Assembly: GCF_040729435.1 (NCBI RefSeq)
Contig: NZ_CP160398.1
Span: 3,162,001 to 3,226,000 of the forward strand
Length of the DNA: 64,000 nt
Source: Pseudomonas sp. HOU2
Lineage (GTDB): Bacteria; Pseudomonadota; Gammaproteobacteria; Pseudomonadales; Pseudomonadaceae
Reading direction: 5' to 3'
Under the pieces are notes generated by a model. The model saw nothing but the letters and a program-made list of their open reading frames with translations, had not been told where the DNA came from and did not search any database. Position numbers and translations under genes: made by a program. This document shows positions 45,067 to 52,498 of the stretch, in pieces; the stretch's first letter is position 1, and every line of letters begins with the position of its first letter.

Positions 45067-46581
45067 ATGCCCGGACACTACCAGCTTCGCCCCCTCCAAC
45101 TCGCCGTGGCGATTGCACTGGCAATCGGATGGAGCAACGTTTCCATCGCCCAACAACCGGAGATTCCGGTCGTCGAAACTGCAGTAGAAGCCAAGCCCAA
45201 AAAGCCGCGTAAAACAAAGCCAAAGCCGCCCGTCGAGTCGGGCGGCCTCTCCACGATTGAAGAAGTTATCAGTCCAAGTCCAGCCCAAACTGCCATCGAA
45301 CCATTGGCGGGCAGCTCTTCCAGCAATGGAGAACATCGCACACCCGATCAAGGGATGCCGGTTGAGCCTTTGCATGACAGGCCTCTGGAGCATCTGGCAA
45401 ACAGCACGAATGCTCAGAAACTTGCAAAAAGCCTTGAAGGAAATTCCGTTCCACCACAGCAACCGCAGCAACCGCAGCAACCGCAGCAACCGCAGCAACC
45501 GCAGCAACCGCAGCAACCGCAGCAACCGCAAGAGCCTGGGACATTGCCCCAACCAGTGCAGCCCGAAACGCCTGCCGCGCAGTCAAATATCGCCATCAGC
45601 GCCCTGCTTGACGCCAGCACACCAACGGCGAGCCTGGCACTCGAACAACTTGCCGCCGGCAGCAACGCCAACCTCGCCAAAGCCACACTGAGCAGCGCCG
45701 CTCCGGTCAGCACCAGCATGCTCTCGGCGATGCATCAGCTGGACAATCGCAAAGCTGATGGTTCCGGGCGAGTCTGGCTGCAAGCTCTGGGACATGGCGG
45801 CACGGTCGATCGTGATTACGACAGTGCCCTCAAACACTCCACCCAAGGTTTGGTCCTGGGGGCCGACTGGCAATTCGACGAACAGTGGCATGTCGGCCTG
45901 ATAGGGGCGAAAGCGCAAACCCGGCTTGATGCCCAACAGTTTGACGGTGATCTCGACAGCTGGCATCTCGGCGCCTACGCGCTGCGGCAGGACGGACCGT
46001 TTGCCCTGCGCCTGGGGGCCTCGTACGGCAGTCATGACGGTAGCGGCAAACGTCGCGTTGCCTTCGAGGGTTTCAGCGACAGGCTCAAAAGCCGCTATGA
46101 CGCCAGCACCCAGCAGATGTTTGCCGAAGTCGGCTACAACCTCGGTCGTGGCAACGTCAGCTTCGAACCGTTCGCCAGCGTCGGTTATCAACGCTACCAG
46201 CGTGATGGTTACACCGAGAAAGGTGGCGATGCGGCGCTCAAGGTTCAGGGGCAAACCCGGGCGAACCCGAGCAGCACCATCGGCCTACGCCTGGCGAAAA
46301 CCAGTCACCTGACCAACGGCATGCAGTTGACGCCGCGCCTGAGCGCGAGCATGAAACACACCTACGGCGAGCTCGATAACGCAACGCGCCAGCAACTGGT
46401 CAAGGGTGGCAAAAGCTTCGAGGTGATCGGTGCCGGGATGGATCGCAACCTCTTTACCCTGGATGCAGGTCTGGACCTGACGCTGTCCACTCGCAACACC
46501 CTGGGCGTCGGCATCAGCGGCGACGCCGGCTCTGATAGCCGCAGCTACGGCGTGACCGGCCAGTGGCGAATGGAGTTCTGA
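45067..46581 (+). CDS. Autotransporter-barrel protein with PQQ repeat and short passenger
   Basis: A 504-residue protein with signal peptide (1 to about 27), a lysine/proline-rich stretch (KPKKPRKTKPKPP, about 42-56), a PQQ tandem repeat (about 130-157) and a C-terminal autotransporter barrel (about 233-504, ending GQWRMEF). The barrel is clearly similar to that of the preceding gene (for example LGADWxxxxQWxxGxxG, YALRQxGPFxLRLGAxY, FEPFASxGYQRYxRDxYxEKGG). The passenger is only about 200 residues and has no beta-helix, so the product may be a surface-exposed or linker-type barrel rather than a secreted effector. The ATG at 45067 is preferred because of the AGAGAGG site and the signal peptide. 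Confidence 0.82.
   Translation: MPGHYQLRPLQLAVAIALAIGWSNVSIAQQPEIPVVETAVEAKPKKPRKTKPKPPVESGGLSTIEEVISPSPAQTAIEPLAGSSSSNGEHRTPDQGMPVEPLHDRPLEHLANSTNAQKLAKSLEGNSVPPQQPQQPQQPQQPQQPQQPQQPQQPQEPGTLPQPVQPETPAAQSNIAISALLDASTPTASLALEQLAAGSNANLAKATLSSAAPVSTSMLSAMHQLDNRKADGSGRVWLQALGHGGTVDRDYDSALKHSTQGLVLGADWQFDEQWHVGLIGAKAQTRLDAQQFDGDLDSWHLGAYALRQDGPFALRLGASYGSHDGSGKRRVAFEGFSDRLKSRYDASTQQMFAEVGYNLGRGNVSFEPFASVGYQRYQRDGYTEKGGDAALKVQGQTRANPSSTIGLRLAKTSHLTNGMQLTPRLSASMKHTYGELDNATRQQLVKGGKSFEVIGAGMDRNLFTLDAGLDLTLSTRNTLGVGISGDAGSDSRSYGVTGQWRMEF
45454..45534 (+). repeat. 9-bp tandem repeat CCGCAGCAA in the second autotransporter gene
   Basis: Seven perfect CCGCAGCAA units (45463-45525), flanked by one variant on each side (CCACAGCAA and CCGCAAGAG). 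Each unit encodes Pro-Gln-Gln, so slippage changes linker length without breaking the frame. Confidence 0.95.
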
Positions 46582-46592
46582 TACAACGCTCG

Positions 46593-46671
46593 TGTAGGAG
46601 CTGCCGCAGGCTGCGATCTTTTGACTTTGCTCTTGAAGGTCAAAAGATCGCAGCCTGCGGCAGCTCCTACA
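46593..46671. repeat. REP inverted-repeat pair (GATCGCAGCCTGCGGCAGC family)
   Basis: Perfect 33-base arms at 46593-46625 and 46639-46671 between the convergent autotransporter and pycB genes. A likely bidirectional terminator. Confidence 0.92.
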
Positions 46672-46750
46672 GAGGACGGTCAATTGCAGGCGAAAAAAAG
46701 GGGAGCACATGCCCCCCCGAGGTTTAAAACGTTGAATCGCGGCAGTTATC

Positions 46751-48559
46751 TCAGCCTTCGATCTCGATCAGGATTTCACCCGGATTCACCCGGTCGCCCT
46801 TGGCCACATGAATGGCGGTGACCTTGCCGGCAATCGCTGCCTGGACTTCGGTCTCCATCTTCATCGCTTCGGTGATCAGCACGGCCTGGCCAGCCTTGAC
46901 GGTGTCGCCTTCCTTGACCAGCACATCGACGATGTTGCCCGGCATGGTGGTGCTGACGTGGCCCGGTGCCGATGCTTGTTTGCGTTTGCTGCTGCCACCG
47001 CCGACGAATTCGTTGAGCGGCTCGAACACCACTTCTTCCGGCATGCCGTCGATGGACAGGTAGAAATGACGCTTGCCTTCAGCCTTCACGCCAACACCGG
47101 TGATGTCGACGCGATAGGTTTCGCCGTGGACATCGATGACAAACTCGGTTGGCACGCCTTCGCCGCCGGCCTTCGCCACACCGCCAGCTTCAGGGATCGG
47201 CAACAGCACTTCCGGAACGAGGGTGCCGGCGGCACGCTCTTCGAGGAACTTGCGGCCGATGTCAGGGAACATGGCAAAGGTCAGTACGTCTTCTTCGGAC
47301 TTGGCCAGTGCGCCGATGTCGGCACGCAGCTTGGTCATTTCCGGCTTGAGCAGATCGGCCGGACGTACGTCGATCACCTCTTCGCTGCCGATGGCCTGAC
47401 GACGCAGCTTCTCGTTGATCACGCCCGGCGCCTTGCCGTAGCCGCCTTGCAGGTACAGCTTCACTTCGTTGGTGATGGTCTTGTAGCGCTCGCCGGCCAG
47501 TACGTTGAAGAACGCCTGAGTGCCGACGATCTGCGAAGTCGGGGTCACCAGCGGCGGGAAGCCGAGGTCTTCACGCACCCGCGGGATTTCCGCCAGCACT
47601 TCGCCCATGCGATTCAACGCGCCCTGCTCTTTCAACTGGTTGGCGAGGTTGGAGATCATCCCGCCCGGTACCTGGTTGACTTGCACACGGGTGTCGACGG
47701 CAGTGAATTCGCTTTCGAACTGGTGGTACTTCTTGCGCACGGCGTAGAAGTACAGACCGATTTCCTGCAGCAGCTCCAGGTTAAGACCGGTGTCGTACTC
47801 GGTGCCCTTGAGCGCAGCGACCATCGACTCGGTGCCCGGATGGCTGGTGCCCGAGGCGAAGCTGGAGATGGCGGTGTCGATGTGGTCGGCGCCGTTTTCA
47901 ATGGCCTTGAGCTGGCACATGGCAGCGAGGCCAGCGGTGTCGTGAGAGTGGATGAACACCGGCAGCGACTGCTCGGCTTTCAGTGCGCGAACCAGTTCGC
48001 CGGTGGCGTACGGTGTCAGCAGACCGGCCATGTCCTTGATCGCCACCGAGTCGCAACCCATGGCTTCCATCTGCTTGGCCTGCGCCACAAACGCGTCGAT
48101 GGTGTGCACCGGGCTGGTGGTATAGGCGATGGTGCCCTGAGCGTGTTTGCCGGCAGCCTTCACCGCTTCGATGGCCACGCGCAGGTTACGCACGTCGTTC
48201 ATTGCGTCGAAGATGCGGAACACGTCGATGCCATTGACCGCGGCCTTGGCGACGAACGCTTTGACCACGTCATCGCTGTAATGGCGGTAGCCCAGCAGGT
48301 TCTGCCCACGCAAGAGCATTTGCAGGCGGGTGTTGGGCAGCGCGGCGCGCAGTTGACGCAGGCGCTCCCATGGGTCTTCTTTCAGAAAGCGTACGCAGGC
48401 GTCGAACGTCGCGCCGCCCCAGCACTCCAGAGACCAGTAGCCGACTTTGTCGAGCTTGTCGCAGATCGGCAGCATGTCTTCGGTGCGCATGCGGGTGGCG
48501 AGCAGCGATTGGTGAGCGTCGCGCAGGATGGTATCGGTGACAAAGATCTTCTTGGACAT
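46751..48559 (-). CDS. pycB: Pyruvate carboxylase subunit B (carboxyltransferase/biotin carrier; OadA-like)
   Basis: A 602-residue subunit that transfers CO2 from biotin to pyruvate to give oxaloacetate, working with PycA. It has an HMGL-like carboxyltransferase TIM barrel from residue 5 (FVTDTILRDAHQSLLATRM, then ECWGGATFDACVRFL), a conserved carboxylase middle domain (about 300-460) and a C-terminal biotinyl domain with the AMKM motif (biotin lysine about K567). The frame could also be called an oxaloacetate decarboxylase alpha subunit. The neighbouring biotin carboxylase and LysR regulator, and the lack of beta/gamma decarboxylase subunits, favour pyruvate carboxylase. It starts 11 bases after the pycA stop with an AGGAA site. 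Confidence 0.93.
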   Translation of the reverse strand: MSKKIFVTDTILRDAHQSLLATRMRTEDMLPICDKLDKVGYWSLECWGGATFDACVRFLKEDPWERLRQLRAALPNTRLQMLLRGQNLLGYRHYSDDVVKAFVAKAAVNGIDVFRIFDAMNDVRNLRVAIEAVKAAGKHAQGTIAYTTSPVHTIDAFVAQAKQMEAMGCDSVAIKDMAGLLTPYATGELVRALKAEQSLPVFIHSHDTAGLAAMCQLKAIENGADHIDTAISSFASGTSHPGTESMVAALKGTEYDTGLNLELLQEIGLYFYAVRKKYHQFESEFTAVDTRVQVNQVPGGMISNLANQLKEQGALNRMGEVLAEIPRVREDLGFPPLVTPTSQIVGTQAFFNVLAGERYKTITNEVKLYLQGGYGKAPGVINEKLRRQAIGSEEVIDVRPADLLKPEMTKLRADIGALAKSEEDVLTFAMFPDIGRKFLEERAAGTLVPEVLLPIPEAGGVAKAGGEGVPTEFVIDVHGETYRVDITGVGVKAEGKRHFYLSIDGMPEEVVFEPLNEFVGGGSSKRKQASAPGHVSTTMPGNIVDVLVKEGDTVKAGQAVLITEAMKMETEVQAAIAGKVTAIHVAKGDRVNPGEILIEIEG

Positions 48560-48570
48560 TGTTGTATTCC

Positions 48571-49986
48571 TCACAGGCCTGCGTGGGCGGCGATGGCGGC
48601 GGCGATGGCCAGGGCCAGCTCTTCGGGTTTGCGCTTGATCGAGTAGTTGGTCAGTTCAGGGTGGCTTTCAACGAAGCTGGTGTTGAACTGGCCGCTACGG
48701 AATTCCGGGTTGCGCAGGATTTCCTGGTAGTACGCGGCGGTGGTTTTCACGCCTTGCAGACGCATGTCGTCCAGCGCCCGCAGACCCCGGTCCATCGCCT
48801 CTTCCCAGGTCAACGCCCAGACCACCAGTTTCAGGCACATCGAGTCATAGAACGGCGGAATGGTGTAGCCGGTGTAGATCGCCGTGTCAGTGCGCACGCC
48901 CGGGCCGCCAGGGGCGTAGTAACGAGTGATCTTGCCGAAGCTCGGCAGGAAGTTGTTCTTCGGGTCTTCGGCGTTGATGCGGAACTGCAACGCGAAACCA
49001 CGGTGCTGGATGTCTTCCTGCTTCACCGATAGCGGCAAGCCTGAGGCGATGCGGATCTGCTCGCGAACGATGTCGATCCCGGTGATTTCTTCGGTGATGG
49101 TGTGTTCCACCTGCACCCGGGTGTTCATCTCCATGAAGTACACCTCGCCCTCGGCGAGCAGGAACTCCACGGTGCCGGCGTTCTCGTAACCCACAGCCTT
49201 GGCCGCACGCACCGACAGGTCGCCGATGTAGGCGCGCTGTTCCGGGGTCAGTTGCGGGCTCGGGGCGATCTCGATCAGCTTCTGGTTGCGGCGCTGAATC
49301 GAGCAGTCACGCTCGAACAGGTGCACCACGTTGCCGAAGCTGTCACCAAGGATCTGCGCTTCGATGTGCTTGGGATTGACGATGCATTTTTCCAGGAACA
49401 CTTCCGCCGAACCGAAGGCCTTGGTCGCTTCGGAGATCACCCGGGGGAAATTCTGTTCGAGTTCTTCACGACTGTTGCAGCGACGGATACCGCGACCGCC
49501 GCCACCGGAGGTGGCCTTGAGCATCACCGGATAACCGATACGGTCGCCCTCGCTCAGCGCTTCCTCGATACCCGACACGTTGCCTTCCGTGCCCGGGGTG
49601 ACCGGTACACCGGCCTTGATCATGCTGCGCCGGGCTTCGGTCTTGTCGCCCATGCGGCGAATGACTTCTGCCGACGGGCCGATGAATTTGATCCCGCGTT
49701 CGGCGCAGATGTCTGCCAGCTCGGCGTTTTCCGAGAGGAAGCCGTAACCGGGGTGCAGTGCATCGCAACCGGTTTCCACCGCCAGGTTCACCAGCTTGCG
49801 CGGGTTGAGGTAACCGGCCAGTGGCTCGGCACCGATGCTGTGGGCTTCGTCCGCACGCTTCACATGCAAGGCATGGCGGTCGGCGTCGGAAAAAATCGCA
49901 ACCGAGCGAATGCCCATCTCGGCGCAAGCTCGCACGATTCGTACGGCAATCTCACCACGGTTGGCGATCAGGATCTTTTTTATCAC
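48571..49986 (-). CDS. pycA: Pyruvate carboxylase subunit A (biotin carboxylase)
   Basis: A 471-residue biotin carboxylase subunit that uses ATP and bicarbonate to carboxylate biotin on PycB, for anaplerotic oxaloacetate synthesis. It has the N-terminal IANRGEIAVRIVRACAEMG, the ATP-grasp glycine loop KATSGGGGRGIR (about 155-166), EMNTRVQVEHTITEE (about 284-298) and C-terminal domain. The start is read as GTG at 49986, because AGGGA lies nine bases upstream and the family N-terminus begins there; the upstream ATG extension (MVPPAQGNFQ) is unlike the family. It is first in the pycA-pycB operon and divergent from pycR. Confidence 0.94.
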   Translation of the reverse strand: MIKKILIANRGEIAVRIVRACAEMGIRSVAIFSDADRHALHVKRADEAHSIGAEPLAGYLNPRKLVNLAVETGCDALHPGYGFLSENAELADICAERGIKFIGPSAEVIRRMGDKTEARRSMIKAGVPVTPGTEGNVSGIEEALSEGDRIGYPVMLKATSGGGGRGIRRCNSREELEQNFPRVISEATKAFGSAEVFLEKCIVNPKHIEAQILGDSFGNVVHLFERDCSIQRRNQKLIEIAPSPQLTPEQRAYIGDLSVRAAKAVGYENAGTVEFLLAEGEVYFMEMNTRVQVEHTITEEITGIDIVREQIRIASGLPLSVKQEDIQHRGFALQFRINAEDPKNNFLPSFGKITRYYAPGGPGVRTDTAIYTGYTIPPFYDSMCLKLVVWALTWEEAMDRGLRALDDMRLQGVKTTAAYYQEILRNPEFRSGQFNTSFVESHPELTNYSIKRKPEELALAIAAAIAAHAGL

Positions 49987-50123
49987 TTGGAAATTCCCTT
50001 GAGCCGGTGGCACCACGACCTGCTAGACCCAGGTCGACGCGTGACCAAATGTTTCAATCTGGTCGCGACCCCACACTAGCGCCCGCAAGGGATTAACAAA
50101 AATGAATAAAAATTGGGACAGGC

Positions 50124-50139
50124 ATAAGCAAAGACTTAT
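50124..50139. promoter_or_regulatory. Palindrome between pycA and pycR
   Basis: ATAAGCAAAGACTTAT has 5-base arms ATAAG/CTTAT and sits 37 bases upstream of pycR in an AT-rich spot. It is a candidate PycR binding site. Confidence 0.4.
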
Positions 50140-50176
50140 AGTTAAACCATCAGCCTGCCGTCAGAGCCTATAAGAA

Positions 50177-51139
50177 ATGCGTAAGTCCTTGATGCGTATG
50201 ACATTACGCCAGTTGCAGATTTTCAACGAAGTGTGTGATCTGCGCTCCTACAGCCGCGCCGCCGATGAAATGTCGCTCACACAACCGGCCGTCAGCCTAC
50301 AGATTCGTCAGCTTGAAGAGCTGATCGGCCAGCCATTATTCGATTATGTCGGCAAAAAACTCTACATGACCGAGGCTGCCGAAGCCTTGCAGCGCGCCAG
50401 TCGGGACATTTTCGGGCGCCTGGAAAACCTCGACATGCAGCTTTCTGACATGCAGGGTTCGCTGCAGGGCCAGTTGAAACTGGCAGTGGAATCCAGCGCC
50501 AAATACTTCGTGCCGCACCTGTTCGCCGCCTTCAAGCGCCAGCACCCGGAAGTGAACTTGCAACTGACGGTGGTCAACCGCGGTCAGGTGATTCGCAGGC
50601 TTTCGGACAACCGCGATGATCTGGTGATCATGTCGATGGTGCCGCAGGACATGGGCCTGGAGTTTCTGCCGTTTCTGAACAATCCGATTGTTGCCGTAGC
50701 GCGCCCGGACCATCCGTTGGCGCACATGGGGCCGCTGCGTTTGCAGGATCTTGAACCTTACACGCTGCTGATCCGCGAACCGGGTTCGGGCACACGCCTG
50801 GCGTGCGAAGAATACTTCAAGGAAAAACGCGTGCACTTCACCCAGACCCAGGAAGTGGCCTCGGCCGAAGCCCAGCGTGAATGCGTGGTGGCGGGTCTGG
50901 GCCTGGCGCTGTTGACGCGCCACGCCCTGAACCTGGAACTGGCGACCGGCGGCCTGGTCGAGCTGCCGGTCGAAGAGTTGCCGCTGTTCCGTAGCTGGTG
51001 CCTGGTGCAGGCCAAGGCCAAACGCCTGTCACCGGTGGCGCACGCCTTCCTGGCGTTTATCCGCAGCGAGCGGGTGCAGATCAGCGCGCTGGTTGAGCGC
51101 TTCGACGGGAAGCTGCCGGTGCGGCCTGCCAGTAGTTGA
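50177..51139 (+). CDS. pycR: LysR-family regulator PycR
   Basis: A 320-residue LysR-type regulator with HTH at about 10-65 (LRQLQIFNEVCDLRSYSRAADEMSLTQPAVSLQIRQLEELIG) and a LysR substrate-binding domain behind it. It is divergent from pycAB, as is pycR in other Pseudomonas, where it regulates pyruvate carboxylase genes. The first ATG is used; starts at codons 6 and 8 (50192, 50198) are possible. Its 3' end overlaps a small convergent gene by about 59 bases. Confidence 0.9.
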   Translation: MRKSLMRMTLRQLQIFNEVCDLRSYSRAADEMSLTQPAVSLQIRQLEELIGQPLFDYVGKKLYMTEAAEALQRASRDIFGRLENLDMQLSDMQGSLQGQLKLAVESSAKYFVPHLFAAFKRQHPEVNLQLTVVNRGQVIRRLSDNRDDLVIMSMVPQDMGLEFLPFLNNPIVAVARPDHPLAHMGPLRLQDLEPYTLLIREPGSGTRLACEEYFKEKRVHFTQTQEVASAEAQRECVVAGLGLALLTRHALNLELATGGLVELPVEELPLFRSWCLVQAKAKRLSPVAHAFLAFIRSERVQISALVERFDGKLPVRPASS

Positions 51140-51293
51140 GTTCGATGTCCTCGGGAAAATCGCTGATTTCGCTTTGAAGCTGACGGAGTTCGAAGCGATC
51201 TTCGATCGCGCGACGGAATTCCATGCGGCGCTGGTCTTCCTGCTGACGACGGGTTTTCGCGGCGCTGTTGCGTTCTTCGTAGGGCTGAGCCAT
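51081..51293 (-). CDS. Small hydrophilic protein, PA3496-like
   Basis: A 70-residue, highly charged protein (MAQPYEERNSAAKTRRQQEDQRRMEFRRAIEDRFELRQLQSEI...). The RRQQEDQRRMEFRRAIE core matches my memory of the small Pseudomonas proteins called the PA3496 family (putative envelope integrity). A good GGGAG ribosome site lies seven bases before the ATG. The last 19 codons overlap the 3' end of pycR on the other strand. It has no signal peptide or membrane helix. Family assignment is tentative. Confidence 0.6.
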   Translation of the reverse strand: MAQPYEERNSAAKTRRQQEDQRRMEFRRAIEDRFELRQLQSEISDFPEDIELNYWQAAPAASRRSAQPAR

Positions 51294-51399
51294 TTCGAGT
51301 CTCCCAAGGCGAGTACGGGAGTTTCACGATAGGCGGGACGGATGACGGTTTGGCTGCGCGGGGATGACAGTGCGATGAAACTTTGCCGATTGCGTTTCA

Positions 51400-51495
51400 T
51401 TGTGGCGAGGGAGCTTGCTCCCGCTGGACTGCGAAGCAGGCCCGGCCTTTCAGGGCCGCTGCGCGCCCCATCGGGAGCAAGCTCCCTCGCCACAA
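51400..51495. repeat. REP inverted-repeat pair (GGGAGCTTGCTCCC family)
   Basis: Perfect 24-base arms at 51400-51423 and 51472-51495. Located nine bases after the stop of the RpiR-type gene. Confidence 0.9.
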
Positions 51496-51504
51496 AAGCA
51501 GGCT

Positions 51505-52371
51505 TCAGTCATCCAGGGCTTTCACGGCCTTGGGAGACAGCCGCAAGCTGCGCAGACTGCGCTTCACGCTCTTCAGGTGATTGACCAGGCTCGGCCCACG
51601 CGCCATGGCCACGCCCATTGCCAGCACGTCGATCACCACCAGGTGCGCAATGCGCGAGGTCAGCGGTGTATAGATTTCGGTGTCTTCGTGCACATCGATC
51701 GCCAGATTGACGGTCGACAGCTCAGCCAGCGGTGTCTGGCTCGGGCACAAGGTGATCAGCGAAGCGCCGCTCTCGCGAACAAGGTTGGCGGTGATCAGCA
51801 GGTCCTTGGAGCGCCCGGACTGGGAAATGCAGATCGCCACATCGGTCGGCTTCAAGGTCACCGCCGACATCGCCTGCATGTGCGGGTCGGAATACGCCGC
51901 CGCCGTCAGCAGCAAACGGAAGAACTTGTGCTGCGCATCCGCAGCCACCGCGCCCGACGCACCAAAGCCGTAAAACTCGACACGCTGCGCCTGAGACATC
52001 AGCGTCACCGCGCGCTGCAATTCCACCGGATCGAGCTTCTCGCGAACCTCCATCAGGGTGTGCAACGTGGTGTCGAAAATCTTCAGGCTGTAGTCGGCGA
52101 CCGAGTCGTCTTCGTGGATCGCGAACTGGCCGAAGCTGGCACCAGCGGCCAGGCTTTGCGCCAGCTTGAGCTTGAGATCCTGAAACCCGGAGCAGCCGAT
52201 GGCCCGGCAGAAACGCACAATGGTCGGCTCGCTGATACCGACACTGTGGGCCAGATCGGCCATGGAACTGTGCATCACCGCCGCAGGGTCAAGCAGCACG
52301 TGGTCGGCGACCTTGAGCTCCGACTTGCGTAACAGGTGACGTGACTGGGCGATGTGTTGCAGCAGATTCAA
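51505..52371 (-). CDS. MurR/RpiR-family regulator, HexR paralogue
   Basis: A 288-residue regulator with an RpiR HTH (about 1-75: LKVADHVLLDPAAVMHSSMADLAHSVGISEPTIVRFCRAIGCSGFQDLKLKLAQSLAAG) and a SIS phosphosugar-binding domain (about 120-260: VEFYGFGASGAVAADAQHKFFRL and ICISQSGRSKDLLITANLVRESGA). HexR-type regulators sense KDPG in Entner-Doudoroff control. This protein differs from the canonical HexR N-terminus, and no zwf gene is adjacent, so I call it a HexR paralogue. A HexR-like palindrome 40 bases upstream suggests autoregulation. The position next to pyc genes hints at central carbon control. Confidence 0.87.
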   Translation of the reverse strand: MNLLQHIAQSRHLLRKSELKVADHVLLDPAAVMHSSMADLAHSVGISEPTIVRFCRAIGCSGFQDLKLKLAQSLAAGASFGQFAIHEDDSVADYSLKIFDTTLHTLMEVREKLDPVELQRAVTLMSQAQRVEFYGFGASGAVAADAQHKFFRLLLTAAAYSDPHMQAMSAVTLKPTDVAICISQSGRSKDLLITANLVRESGASLITLCPSQTPLAELSTVNLAIDVHEDTEIYTPLTSRIAHLVVIDVLAMGVAMARGPSLVNHLKSVKRSLRSLRLSPKAVKALDD

Positions 52372-52410
52372 GGGGCTGGACTCTTCTTATGGGCAAGGAT
52401 GTAGCACGCT

Positions 52411-52425
52411 TGTAGTTATACTACA
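52411..52425. promoter_or_regulatory. HexR-type operator upstream of the RpiR gene
   Basis: TGTAGTTATACTACA has perfect 6-base arms (TGTAGT/ACTACA) around TAT and fits the HexR consensus TGTARTNNNNNTACA. It lies 40-54 bases before the ATG. Confidence 0.7.
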
Positions 52426-52498
52426 TGAATTGGCTTTTTGCCTGCTCAATGCGTAACTCCATGTCCCCGTATCAGGCACGATGGAGTGCATGTAGCCC

